Shown piece after piece: positions 56,754 to 64,000 of a stretch of 64,000 bases of DNA (positions within the stretch are counted from its first letter, which is position 1; each line of letters opens with the position of its first letter). Source of the DNA: Gallionellaceae bacterium (lineage in GTDB: Bacteria; Pseudomonadota; Gammaproteobacteria; Burkholderiales; Thiobacillaceae); assembly GCA_028714875.1 (NCBI GenBank), contig JAQTLN010000009.1, positions 1 to 64,000 of the forward strand, in the 5' to 3' direction. The notes beneath the pieces are model-generated. The model saw nothing but the letters and a program-made list of their open reading frames with translations. It made no database searches and was not told where the DNA came from. The translations under genes and the position numbers were made by a program.

Positions 56754-57017
56754 TCAGAACTCGGGTTCGTTCAGGCCGTAGTGCTCGTCCAGGTCATTCA
56801 TGCGCGTGGCGTAGATGCGGACCAGGATCAGATAGATGATGAGGGTTCCCTGCGCGCCCATGTAAAAGGCCAGGGGAAATCCGGCGATGACGATTTCGTT
56901 CAGTTCCCGAGCGAACCAGATGACCACGAAGGTCGCCAGGAACCAGATGCCGAGCAGCAGGCTGATCAGCCCGAGATTGCGCCGCCAGTGCTCACGCTGT
57001 CTGTGTGTCTGTTCCAT
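56754..57017 (-). CDS. DUF4212 protein, not next to a symporter gene
   Basis: An 87-residue two-TM protein (LGLISLLLGIWFLATFVVIWF and GTLIIYLILVRIYAT) of the DUF4212 family. Such proteins normally lie directly upstream of a solute:sodium symporter and are thought to be its small subunit. This one is alone on the reverse strand, while its paralogue at 57684 has the usual symporter after it. It ends RMNDLDEHYGL, close to the KRMDKIDREH ending of the paralogue. Confidence 0.85.
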   Translation of the reverse strand: MEQTHRQREHWRRNLGLISLLLGIWFLATFVVIWFARELNEIVIAGFPLAFYMGAQGTLIIYLILVRIYATRMNDLDEHYGLNEPEF

Positions 57018-57206
57018 GAATTCTCTCCGTCTCGTCGTTCATCCGCCGACACGCTCGCCAGCATAGCCTAACAGGGACCGGGTGGCGCGCTTCCATTGAT
57101 GGCGCGAGCGGCGACCCGGACAAGGTCTTCTGCTATCTTGCCGGCCTTCACTTCAGAGTAGGAACCGCGTCACTTCCCATGCGGCGAAGGTGGCGGGTTA
57201 CATCAC

Positions 57207-57551
57207 ATGGAAATAGGGTTCGTCTGGCTGGCCCGTTTGTTGTTTCTCGGCCTCTTTCTCATGGCTGCGGGGATGTTTTTCCGCGCCTGGCGCATCGCGG
57301 GGCGTAAGGACATGCGCTATGTGGCCGACTGGCGTGGCCGTTCCCTTCCCAACGGGGCGCAATGGGCCGCCTGGGTGTTGAGCATCAACCTGATCGGCGC
57401 CGGCGCGCTGCTCGCCATCGGACTTTCGGTGCTCGTAGTCGGGCTTGAATTCGTGGTCTGGAGCGGGCTGGCCGGCCTGGTGCTGTGGAGTTACTACTTC
57501 ATGCTGCGGGTGGTGGTGAATTGGGCTAATTGCCCGGTAAGGAAGGCATAA
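57207..57551 (+). CDS. Small hypothetical membrane protein
   Basis: A 114-residue protein with three hydrophobic segments (about 5-27, 50-72 and 76-97), MEIGFVWLARLLFLGLFLMA at the start and a Cys near the C-terminus (NWANCPVRKA). No family recognised. It lies between the two DUF4212 genes, 190 bases after the first and 132 before the second. ATG 57207 lacks a strong Shine-Dalgarno but no other start is plausible. Confidence 0.6.
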   Translation: MEIGFVWLARLLFLGLFLMAAGMFFRAWRIAGRKDMRYVADWRGRSLPNGAQWAAWVLSINLIGAGALLAIGLSVLVVGLEFVVWSGLAGLVLWSYYFMLRVVVNWANCPVRKA

Positions 57552-57683
57552 GAAACAGGGTTCTTGTAAGTACCGCGTAAGCTATCGCCAGATATACTTT
57601 GATGGCCAAGGATATGCGGGGAGGGGACGTAACAGCGTTCGCCGAGGCCAAAAATCGCCCACTTCATCAAAGGAGACCATCAC

Positions 57684-57950
57684 ATGCCCAAATCCACCAA
57701 CTTTGATCCAAAGGCATACTGGAGCGCCACACTCCGGTTGCTGACGATGACCATGGTTATCTGGTTCATCGTTTCTTTCGGCGCCGGCATCCTGTTCCGC
57801 GACGCTTTGGACGGCATCCATCTCGGCGGTTATCCGCTCGGTTTCTGGTTCGCCCAGCAAGGCTCCATCTTCGTTTTCGTCGGCTTGATCTTCTGGTATG
57901 CCAAGCGCATGGACAAGATCGACCGCGAACATGACGTCCACGAAGAATAA
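57684..57950 (+). CDS. DUF4212 small subunit of the acetate-type symporter
   Basis: An 88-residue two-TM protein (LTMTMVIWFIVSFGAGILF and FFAQQG-flanked IFVFVGLIFWYAKRM). It precedes the symporter by 23 bases and has AAAGGAGA before ATG 57684, so the two are one operon. Paralogue of the reverse-strand gene at 56754. Confidence 0.93.
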   Translation: MPKSTNFDPKAYWSATLRLLTMTMVIWFIVSFGAGILFRDALDGIHLGGYPLGFWFAQQGSIFVFVGLIFWYAKRMDKIDREHDVHEE

Positions 57951-57973
57951 GCATCCCACCAGGAGATAACGCT

Positions 57974-59785
57974 ATGGATCTGAAAACCCTGACTTACGTC
58001 ATAGTGGGCCTGTCTTTCGCCCTCTACATCGGCATCGCCATCTGGGCGCGCGCCGGTTCCACCAAAGAGTTCTACGTCGCCGGCGGCGGTGTCCACCCGA
58101 TCGTCAACGGCATGGCGACCGGCGCCGACTGGATGTCCGCCGCTTCTTTCATCTCCATGGCCGGCCTGATCGCCTTCCTCGGCTACGGCGGTTCCGTCTA
58201 CCTGATGGGCTGGACCGGCGGTTACGTCATGCTGGCCGTGCTGTTGGCTCCGTATCTGCGCAAGTTCGGCAAGTTCACCGTGCCCCAGTTCATCGGCGAC
58301 CGTTATTACTCACAGACGGCGCGGATCGTGGCGGTGATCTGTCTGATCTTCATCTCGTTCACCTATGTCGCCGGCCAGATGCGCGGTGTCGGTATCGTGT
58401 TCTCCCGCTTCCTGGAAGTGGAAATCACCACCGGCCTGATGATCGGCATGGGCCTGGTGTTCTTCTACGCCGTGCTCGGCGGCATGAAGGGCATCACCTA
58501 TACCCAGGTGGCGCAGTACTGTGTGCTGATCTTTGCCTACACTATCCCGGCCGTGTTCATTTCCCTGCAAATCTCCGGCAATCCGTTCCCTCAGCTGGGT
58601 TTGGGCGGCCATATCGGCGATGTGTACTTCCTGGATAAGTTGAACAAGACCGTGACCGACCTGGGGTTTGCCGCCTATACCACGGGCAACAAGACCATGA
58701 TCGACGTGTTCTGCATCACCCTGGCGCTGATGGCCGGCACGGCGGGTCTGCCCCACGTGATCGTGCGCTTCTTTACCGTGCCCACGGTGCATGATGCCCG
58801 TCTGTCCGCTGGCTGGGCGCTGGTATTCATTGCCTTGCTCTATACCGCCGCGCCCGCTGTCGGCGCCATGGCTCGCTACAACCTGCACTCCACGGTGAAT
58901 ACCGCGGTCGCGACGGGGGGTGATGTCTTCGCGCCCGAGTCCAGCATCCAGGGCGAGTCTCGTCCTGACTGGATGAAGCGCTGGGAGAAGACGGGTCTGA
59001 TCGCCTGGCAAGACAAGAACGGCGACGGCCGCATTCAGTATTACAACGAAAAGAGCAAGAACCCGGAATTCCTGGCCAAGGCGGAAGCCGCCGGCTGGAA
59101 GGGCAACGAACTGGGCTCTACAAAAGCCGGGAAATTCGAAGGCAAGGTCGACAACGACATCATGGTGTTGGCCAACCCGGAAATTGCTCACTTGCCCGAC
59201 TGGGTGATCGCCCTGATCGCCGCTGGTGGTATCGCCGCCGCGCTGTCCACCGCCGCCGGCCTGCTGCTGGTGATCTCCTCTTCCATCTCGCATGACCTGC
59301 TGAAGAGCGTGTTCGCCAAGAACATCTCGGAGAAGGGCGAGTTGATGGCGGGCCGTGTCGCCGCGGCTGTCGCGGTGGGTATCGCCGGTTATCTGGGCTA
59401 CAACCCGCCGGGCTTTGTCGCCCAGGTGGTGGCGTTCGCCTTCGGTCTGGCCTGCGCCTCGCTGTTCCCGACCATTCTGATGGGTATCTTCAGCAAATCC
59501 ATGAACCGGGGCGGCGCCATTGCCGGCATGCTTACCGGCCTGGTTTTCACCTTGTCCTACATCATCTACTTCAAGCGCGATGTGTTGTTGGGCATGGACA
59601 AGGTGCCTGACACCCAATGGCTGTTCGGCATCTCGCCGGAAGGCATCGGCGTCATCGGCATGCTGCTCAACTTCATCGTGGCGTTTATCGTGATGAAGAT
59701 GACCGCGCCGTGCCCGGATCACATCCAGCATCTGGTGGAAGGCATTCGCTACCCGCGTGGCGCTGGTGAGGCTCAGGCGCACTGA
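57974..59785 (+). CDS. Solute:sodium symporter, acetate/VC_2705 type
   Basis: A 603-residue inner-membrane symporter of the SSS family with about 13 TMs; the DUF4212 partner upstream marks the VC_2705 (acetate-type) subgroup. Conserved segments include VNGMATGADWMSAASFISMAG, YAVLGGMKGITYTQVAQY and AALSTAAGLLLVISSSISHDLL, the last near the Na+ site. A hydrophilic insertion (about 325-410) contains DKNGDGRIQYYNE at 347-359, which looks like an EF-hand loop with Asn at position 12. Substrate is probably a short-chain monocarboxylate. A strong terminator follows. Confidence 0.92.
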   Translation: MDLKTLTYVIVGLSFALYIGIAIWARAGSTKEFYVAGGGVHPIVNGMATGADWMSAASFISMAGLIAFLGYGGSVYLMGWTGGYVMLAVLLAPYLRKFGKFTVPQFIGDRYYSQTARIVAVICLIFISFTYVAGQMRGVGIVFSRFLEVEITTGLMIGMGLVFFYAVLGGMKGITYTQVAQYCVLIFAYTIPAVFISLQISGNPFPQLGLGGHIGDVYFLDKLNKTVTDLGFAAYTTGNKTMIDVFCITLALMAGTAGLPHVIVRFFTVPTVHDARLSAGWALVFIALLYTAAPAVGAMARYNLHSTVNTAVATGGDVFAPESSIQGESRPDWMKRWEKTGLIAWQDKNGDGRIQYYNEKSKNPEFLAKAEAAGWKGNELGSTKAGKFEGKVDNDIMVLANPEIAHLPDWVIALIAAGGIAAALSTAAGLLLVISSSISHDLLKSVFAKNISEKGELMAGRVAAAVAVGIAGYLGYNPPGFVAQVVAFAFGLACASLFPTILMGIFSKSMNRGGAIAGMLTGLVFTLSYIIYFKRDVLLGMDKVPDTQWLFGISPEGIGVIGMLLNFIVAFIVMKMTAPCPDHIQHLVEGIRYPRGAGEAQAH

Positions 59786-59818
59786 TAGACACGCCTGCCC
59801 CGGTGTTCTTCCGGAATT

Positions 59819-59848
59819 AACCCCCGCTTCGGCGGGGGTTTTTTATTT
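59819..59848 (+). terminator. Terminator of the symporter operon
   Basis: AACCCCCGC, TTCG, GCGGGGGTT then TTTTATTTT. Same GC core as the rRNA terminator at 1876. Confidence 0.92.
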
Positions 59849-59920
59849 TGTGCGTCTCGCGGGGTGCCTCTTTGTTTGGCGCTGGATGTCCACGATAGCC
59901 AGGTGGCTGTACGAAAAAAA

Positions 59921-59946
59921 CGCCGGCAAGGATGCCGGCGCTACAG
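59921..59946. repeat. TGTAGCGC-family half repeat near the hemN end
   Basis: CGCCGGCAAGGATGCCGGCG followed by CTACAG: a short hairpin with the right arm of the 38721 family. It lies 18 bases beyond the hemN stop, between convergent genes. Confidence 0.75.
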
Positions 59947-59963
59947 GTTGGGTAAGGCGAGAA

Positions 59964-61334
59964 TCACGCCGTGCGTGAGTAGCGCGGCTGGTCCTGGTTG
60001 GCTTGTTTCAGATAGCCGTCGAAGCACATGGCGATGTTGCGCAGGAACAGGCGGCCGAGGTCGCTGACGACGATGCGCGTGGGTTCCAGGCTGACCAGCC
60101 CATCCTCGGCCAGGGGCGGCAGGTCGGCCAGGCCATCGGCGAAGTAGCTGTCGAAGTCGATGTTCCAGGCGGCGGCGAAGCTGGCCTTGTCCAGTTCCAG
60201 GTCGCACATGATGCGGGTGATGGCGTCGCGGCGGATCTGGTCGTCGCGGGTGAGTTTCAGGCCGCGCTCCACCGCCAGGCCGCCTTTTCCGATCAGTTCC
60301 TGATATTTCTTCAGGTTTTTCTCGTTCTGCATGTAGCAGTTGGGGGTCTGGCTGATGCTGGAGGCGCCGAAGGCGTAGATGTCGCAATCCTTGTGCGTGG
60401 TGTAGCCCTGGAAGTTGCGCCACAGGGTCTTGCTCGCCTGCGCCTTGATCATTTCATCTTCGGGACGGGCATAGTGGTCCATGCCGATGTTGTCGTAGCC
60501 GGCCGCGCCGAGGCGCTCGTGGATGAGTTGTTGCAGGTCGAGACGGGTAGCGAAGCTGGGCAAGTCGCTCTCGCTGATCAGCTTCTGATGCTTCTTCATC
60601 CACGGCACATGGGCGTAAGCGAAGATGGCGAAGCGATCCGGCGCCCACGGCACCACCTTGTCCAGGGTGTGCGCGAAACTTTCCAGGGTCTGGTGCGGCA
60701 GGCCGACGATCAGGTCCATGTTGATGCTGGAAAATCCGAGTTCGCGGGCCCAGCCATAGACGGTCTTGATCAATTCTTCCGGTTGCACCCGGTTGACCGA
60801 TTTCTGCACCTGTTCGTCGAGGTCCTGGACGCCGATGGAGAGGCGGTTGAAACCGGATTCACGCAGGGCGACCAGATGCTCGCGGGTCAGTTCGCGCGGA
60901 TCGGCCTCGCAGCCCATCTCGGCGTCCGGCGCAATGCTGAAGCGGCTGCGCATCATGTCCATCAGGCGGCGGATGTCGTCAGGCTTGAGGTAGGTCGGCG
61001 TGCCGCCGCCCCAGTGCAACTGCTTCACCTGCCGGCGCGGGTCGGTGAGTTTCGCCACCCGGTCCATTTCCTGTTCCAGGAAGCCCAGGTAGTGACTGGC
61101 CTTGTTGTAGTCACCGGTGGCGACCATGTTGCAGCCGCAGTAATAACAGAGCGTGTCGCAGAACGGGATGTGCGCATACAGCGAGAGACCGCGCGCCGGG
61201 TCTTGCGAGGTCGTGATCTCATCGATCCAGTCCGCTTCGCTGAAGTCGGTGTGGAAATAGGGCGCGGTGGGATACGAGGTATAGCGCGGCCCCGGTTTGC
61301 TGTATTTCTCGAGGAGGGCGGTGAACTGGGACAT
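59964..61334 (-). CDS. hemN: Oxygen-independent coproporphyrinogen III oxidase
   Basis: A radical-SAM enzyme that converts coproporphyrinogen III to protoporphyrinogen IX without oxygen, for heme synthesis. The 456 residues have the cluster motif CDTLCYYCGC (Cys-x3-Cys-x2-Cys) at about residue 59. HWGGGTPTYLKP, DPRELTREHL, QDLDEQVQKSVNR and the N-terminal KYSKPGPRYTSYPTAPYF identify HemN proper rather than HemW. An FNR-like box lies 72-85 bases before the ATG. Confidence 0.96.
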   Translation of the reverse strand: MSQFTALLEKYSKPGPRYTSYPTAPYFHTDFSEADWIDEITTSQDPARGLSLYAHIPFCDTLCYYCGCNMVATGDYNKASHYLGFLEQEMDRVAKLTDPRRQVKQLHWGGGTPTYLKPDDIRRLMDMMRSRFSIAPDAEMGCEADPRELTREHLVALRESGFNRLSIGVQDLDEQVQKSVNRVQPEELIKTVYGWARELGFSSINMDLIVGLPHQTLESFAHTLDKVVPWAPDRFAIFAYAHVPWMKKHQKLISESDLPSFATRLDLQQLIHERLGAAGYDNIGMDHYARPEDEMIKAQASKTLWRNFQGYTTHKDCDIYAFGASSISQTPNCYMQNEKNLKKYQELIGKGGLAVERGLKLTRDDQIRRDAITRIMCDLELDKASFAAAWNIDFDSYFADGLADLPPLAEDGLVSLEPTRIVVSDLGRLFLRNIAMCFDGYLKQANQDQPRYSRTA

Positions 61335-61405
61335 GGCGGCTATTCCGAGGACGGCTAGGGGCGGGGATTGTAGGCGGGGCGAGAAAGTCCAGGCAAGGAA
61401 GCGCC

Positions 61406-61419
61406 GTGACCTGGGTCAA
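61406..61419 (-). promoter_or_regulatory. FNR/ANR-like box upstream of hemN
   Basis: On the reverse strand the site reads TTGAC CCAG GTCAC, one base from the TTGAC-N4-GTCAA form of the FNR/ANR consensus. Its centre is about 78 bases before the hemN start. hemN is an FNR/ANR target in many Proteobacteria, so the position is sensible. Confidence 0.5.
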
Positions 61420-61440
61420 GCGCGCGGTCAATGCCGGCTG

Positions 61441-61625
61441 GGCGGTACAAGCCTGTAAAGATGAAAGCCTGACGAAGTCGTCAGAATCTCGTCATCGATC
61501 GCATAGTACAAATCTAATAATGCGCAATAACTTATTGATATTTAAAGGCTATATTTAATGCCAAATCAGGCACAGCCATTGCTTATATAAAAGCACTGGA
61601 CGAGAGTTCAACCCAACCTCCCTGA
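61441..61625. other. AT-rich intergenic stretch between hemN and the phosphomutase gene
   Basis: The gap 61335-61863 has no gene. From about 61500 to 61595 it is unusually AT-rich for this genome (CTTATTGATATTTAAAGGCT, ATATTTAATG, TTATATAAAAG). I see no complete promoter or ORF; two terminator-like hairpins follow it, so it might encode a short RNA on the + strand. Confidence 0.4.
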
Positions 61626-61680
61626 CCGCCGCAATGGCGGTTTTTCAAGCGGCATCGGTTCCCGATGCCGCTCTTTTTTT
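61626..61680 (+). terminator. Two tandem terminator-like hairpins
   Basis: First: CCGCC GCAAT GGCGG TTTTT (61626-61645). Second: AGCGGCATCGG, TTC, CCGATGCCGCT then CTTTTTTT (61648-61680), a perfect 11 bp stem and a seven-T run. No gene on the + strand lies upstream within reach, so the transcript they end is unknown. Confidence 0.8.
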
Positions 61681-61688
61681 GTGCGGCC

Positions 61689-61730
61689 GAAACGTACATG
61701 GCAGGAGCCTGCTTCCGCCATGTACGTTTC
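61689..61730. repeat. 14 bp-arm palindrome
   Basis: GAAACGTACATGGC (61689-61702) and GCCATGTACGTTTC (61717-61730) are perfect arms, and the 14-base interior is itself partly self-complementary. Confidence 0.88.
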
Positions 61731-61742
61731 CCTCACCCCCAA

Positions 61743-61764
61743 CCCCTCTCCCCCGGGAGAGGGG
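61743..61764. repeat. G/C-tract palindrome of the same kind as those in the AddA-like gene
   Basis: CCCCTCTCCCCCGGGAGAGGGG, a near-perfect 11 bp arm palindrome. Very close to the units at about 21613 and 21677 inside the helicase-nuclease gene. Confidence 0.85.
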
Positions 61765-61863
61765 AGCTTCAAGAGTCGCTATCGCGACGGTAATTGCGCT
61801 GCTTGCTGGCGGGCGAGCCGCCAAATCAAAGATAATCGCCCGGCTCTCACAGCCAGGATCGAC

Positions 61864-63240
61864 ATGGGCGGCATCCCCCCGGAAATCTTCAAGGCCTACG
61901 ATATACGCGGCATCGTCGGCAAGACCTTGACCCCCGAAATCGTTGAATTGATCGGCCGCGCTGTTGCCTCCGAGGCGCGCGCGCGCGGCCTGCGCGACAT
62001 TGTGATCGGCCGCGACGGGCGTCTCTCCGGTCCCGCGCTTAGCGCCGCCCTGGCAAAAGGCATTCAGGGGGGCGGCGGCAATGTCATCGACCTGGGCCTG
62101 GTGACGACGCCGATGGCCTATTTCGCCGCCCGCCATCTCGCTACGGGCTGCGCGGCCATGCTGACCGGCTCGCACAATCCGCCCGATTACAACGGCCTGA
62201 AGCTGGTGATTGCCGATGAAACCCTGTCCGGCGCCGCCATCCAGGATTTGCGCCGGCGCATCGAGGTCGGTGACTTCAGCAGTGGCGAGGGCGGTTATCG
62301 GCAACATGACATCGCCGCTGAATACATCGCGCGCATCGTCGGCGATGTGAAACTCGCCCGTCCCATGAAGATCGTCCTCGACGCCGGTAACGGCGTCGCC
62401 GGCGCCTACGCGCCCGCCTTGTTCGAGGCGCTCGGCTGCGAAGTGCAGGCCTTGTACTGTGAGGTGGACGGCACTTTTCCCAATCACCATCCCGACCCCT
62501 CCGTACCCGAGAACCTGGCCGATCTGATCGCCAGTGTGAAGCGGGGCGATGGCGAAATCGGCCTGGCCTTCGACGGCGATGGCGATCGTCTGGGGGTGGT
62601 GGCCAAGGATGGCGGCATCATCCATCCGGATCGCCAGCTCATGCTATTCGCCGCCGATGTGCTGGCGCGCAATCCCGGTGCCCTGGTGCTTTATGACGTG
62701 AAATCCACTCGCAATCTGCGCCCGTGGATTGCCGCGCACGGCGGCCAGTCGATGATCTGGAAGACCGGCCATTCACTGATGAAGGCGAAGATGCGGGAGA
62801 CCGGCGCGCCGCTGGCGGGAGAAATGAGCGGCCATATTTTTTTCCAGGAGCGCTGGTACGGCTTCGACGATGGCCTTTATGCCGGCGCCCGCCTGCTGGA
62901 AACCCTGTCGCGGCAACCTGACCTTGACGCAACTTTGCGCGGCCTGCCGGATAGTTTGAATACGCCGGAACTGCACATCCCGATGCGCGAAGGCGAGCCG
63001 CATCGAGCGATCGCGCAAATGGCCGAGAGCGCCCATTTCGACGACGCGCGCGAGGTCATCACCCTGGATGGCCTGCGCGTGGAATACGACGACGGCTTCG
63101 GCCTGATGCGCGCCTCCAATACCACGCCGGTCATCACGCTGCGTTTCGAGGCGGACAACCCGGCCGCGCTGAAGCGCATCCAGGAACAATTCCGCCGTCT
63201 GCTCGCCGTCGCGGCACCCGCCGCGCAACTCCCCTTTTAA
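61864..63240 (+). CDS. Phosphomannomutase/phosphoglucomutase
   Basis: Interconverts hexose 1- and 6-phosphates for nucleotide-sugar and polysaccharide synthesis. From ATG 61864 (MGGIPPEIFKAYDIRG) it has 458 residues. The catalytic phospho-Ser is in MLTGSHNPPDYNG, the Mg2+ loop is AFDGDGDRLGVV, the sugar-binding loop is GEMSGHIFF and the phosphate-binding loop is MRASNTTPVI. The AlgC/PMM-PGM subfamily fits better than GlmM because of the GEMSGH loop context and the YDIRG start. purE follows 15 bases after its stop. Confidence 0.94.
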   Translation: MGGIPPEIFKAYDIRGIVGKTLTPEIVELIGRAVASEARARGLRDIVIGRDGRLSGPALSAALAKGIQGGGGNVIDLGLVTTPMAYFAARHLATGCAAMLTGSHNPPDYNGLKLVIADETLSGAAIQDLRRRIEVGDFSSGEGGYRQHDIAAEYIARIVGDVKLARPMKIVLDAGNGVAGAYAPALFEALGCEVQALYCEVDGTFPNHHPDPSVPENLADLIASVKRGDGEIGLAFDGDGDRLGVVAKDGGIIHPDRQLMLFAADVLARNPGALVLYDVKSTRNLRPWIAAHGGQSMIWKTGHSLMKAKMRETGAPLAGEMSGHIFFQERWYGFDDGLYAGARLLETLSRQPDLDATLRGLPDSLNTPELHIPMREGEPHRAIAQMAESAHFDDAREVITLDGLRVEYDDGFGLMRASNTTPVITLRFEADNPAALKRIQEQFRRLLAVAAPAAQLPF

Positions 63241-63255
63241 TCAATGGAAACAACC

Positions 63256-63753
63256 ATGACCGCACCCCTCGTTGGACTCATCATGGGCAGCGTGAGCGAC
63301 TGGGACACCATGCGCCACGCCGCCGACTTGCTGACCCAGTTCAGCATTCCCTTTGAAAAGCGGGTGGTTTCCGCGCACCGCACCCCGGATTTGCTGTTTG
63401 AGTATGCCGAGACGGCCGCCGCGCGCGGCCTCAAATGCATCATCGCCGGGGCCGGCGGCGCCGCCCATCTGCCCGGCATGACCGCCGCCAAGACGCACTT
63501 GCCGGTACTCGGGGTGCCGGTAGAGTCGCGCGCATTGAAGGGTATGGATTCCCTGCTCTCCATCGTGCAGATGCCCAAGGGCATCCCCACCGCCACTTTC
63601 GCCATCGGCGAAGCGGGCGCGGTCAACGCCGCCCTGTTCGCGGCGGCGATGCTGGCCAACGAATTCCCCGAAATTCGCGAACGCCTGATCGAATTCCGCC
63701 GACGCCAAAGTGAAGGCGTGCTGGGTATGTCTTTGCCGGACGAACAATCATGA
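63256..63753 (+). CDS. purE: N5-carboxyaminoimidazole ribonucleotide mutase
   Basis: Moves the carboxyl group from N5 to C4 of the purine intermediate. The 165 residues from ATG 63256 include [12 protein letters not shown], the active-site His in [17 protein letters not shown] and [20 protein letters not shown] 63244 would add four residues (METT); GGA just before 63256 favours the shorter form. It is paired with purK. Confidence 0.96.
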   Translation: MTAPLVGLIMGSVSDWDTMRHAADLLTQFSIPFEKRVVSAHRTPDLLFEYAETAAARGLKCIIAGAGGAAHLPGMTAAKTHLPVLGVPVESRALKGMDSLLSIVQMPKGIPTATFAIGEAGAVNAALFAAAMLANEFPEIRERLIEFRRRQSEGVLGMSLPDEQS

Positions 63754-63773
63754 ACCCGCGTGGCGCCAACCTT

Positions 63774-63800
63774 GGCGGAACCGCTTCGCGTTCCGCCCTA
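63774..63800. repeat. GGCGGAACCGC-type repeat between purE and purK
   Basis: GGCGGAACCGCTTCGCGTTCCGCC with trailing CTA, a near-palindrome of the family that forms the 27309-27396 element. It occupies most of the 61-base purE-purK gap. Confidence 0.85.
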
Positions 63801-63814
63801 CGGGGAGAACTCGC

Positions 63815-64000
63815 ATGATCCTGCCCGGCGCAACCCTGGGTGTACTCGGTGGCGGCCAGCTTGGTCGCATGTTCACCCTGGCCGCCAAAGTCATGGGCTA
63901 CCAGGTGGTGGTGCTCGACCCGGACCCGCAATCTCCCGCCGGCCAGCTCGCCGACATCCACCTCAAGGCGGATTACCGCGACGCCGTCGCGCTGATCCGC
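63815..64000 (+). CDS. purK: N5-carboxyaminoimidazole ribonucleotide synthase, N-terminal part
   Basis: Only the first 62 codons lie in the window. [20 protein letters not shown] is the PurK opening with the GGGQLGRM nucleotide loop, and [17 protein letters not shown] follows as in PurK. ATP-grasp domains would be beyond the edge. ATG 63815 follows GGGGAGAA. Carries out ATP-dependent carboxylation of AIR, supplying the PurE substrate. Confidence 0.95.
   Translation, partial: MILPGATLGVLGGGQLGRMFTLAAKVMGYQVVVLDPDPQSPAGQLADIHLKADYRDAVALIR

Noticed and set aside
61514-61548. Possible dif-like XerC/XerD site (AATGCGCAATAA ... GATATTTAAA)
   Set aside because: The left half resembles the XerC arm, but spacing and the XerD arm do not fit the 11-6-11 layout without gaps. 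Probably chance in an AT-rich stretch.
61590-61625. Possible tRNA-like or tmRNA-like 3' end (GGACGAGAGTTCAACC)
   Set aside because: GTTCAA suggested a T loop, but the flanking bases do not pair into a T arm, and no acceptor stem or CCA end is present.

Overview
The window is a GC-rich bacterial chromosome segment that reads as a betaproteobacterium, probably a Nitrosomonadales or Thiobacillus/Sulfuricella-like lineage; the species cannot be named from the sequence alone. The lineage call rests on gene orders that I know from Betaproteobacteria: carA-carB-greA-DUF4149-(yhbY)-rlmE-ftsH, rsmB-DUF4390-ntrY-ntrX-trkA-trkH, PP0621-pilS-pilR, and exbB-exbD-lpxK-trm112. Almost all genes are chromosomal core or envelope and regulatory genes. 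I see no prophage, transposase, CRISPR array or tRNA gene.

Layout. 1-1.9 kb: the 3' half of a 23S rRNA gene, then 5S rRNA and a terminator. 2-10.4 kb: carAB (behind a good promoter and a perfect leader hairpin), greA, a DUF4149 membrane protein, yhbY (reverse strand), rlmE and ftsH. 10.4-20.2 kb: rsmB, a DUF4390 protein, an NtrY-type kinase, an NtrX-type regulator with a ruined AAA+ domain, trkA and two tandem trkH genes. 20.2-23.6 kb: an AddA/RecB-like helicase-nuclease on the reverse strand whose frame has absorbed palindromic repeats. 23.7-27.3 kb: two small genes and pilS-pilR. 27.4-29.3 kb (reverse): a CZB chemoreceptor and a PAS sensor. 29.4-36.7 kb (reverse): a tightly packed five-gene envelope operon that I do not recognise. 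It holds an outer-membrane barrel, three exported proteins and a lipoprotein, and three of the five share an NTF2-like domain. 36.8-43.5 kb: a Na/Ca exchanger-like protein, a thioredoxin-like protein, ampD, panD, panC-panB, a deoxynucleoside kinase, folK and pcnB. 43.7-50.6 kb: exbB-exbD-lpxK-trm112-fliJ and a macA-macB-like efflux set with a proline-rich exported protein. 50.7-54.7 kb: a SWIM/SNF2 helicase and methionine gamma-lyase. 54.9-59.8 kb: a Tat-exported double PilJ_N protein divergent from a Tat-exported Fe-superoxide dismutase, two DUF4212 proteins and an acetate-type sodium symporter. 59.9-64 kb: hemN with an FNR-like box, an AT-rich intergenic stretch with strong terminators, phosphomannomutase/phosphoglucomutase, purE and the start of purK.

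Two things stand out. First, the unrecognised five-gene envelope operon (29456-36666) is the best candidate for an undescribed system. Second, several families of palindromic repeats are scattered through the window. At three of the five convergent gene junctions a palindrome begins with TAG and ends with CTA so that it supplies the stop codons of both genes. Elsewhere the repeats are translated in frame (the AddA-like gene and the macB-like ATPase N-terminus).

Starts were chosen by family length, Shine-Dalgarno spacing and overlap with neighbours, and several differ from the longest possible reading frame. Functions are from recognition of motifs by eye; no database search was run.
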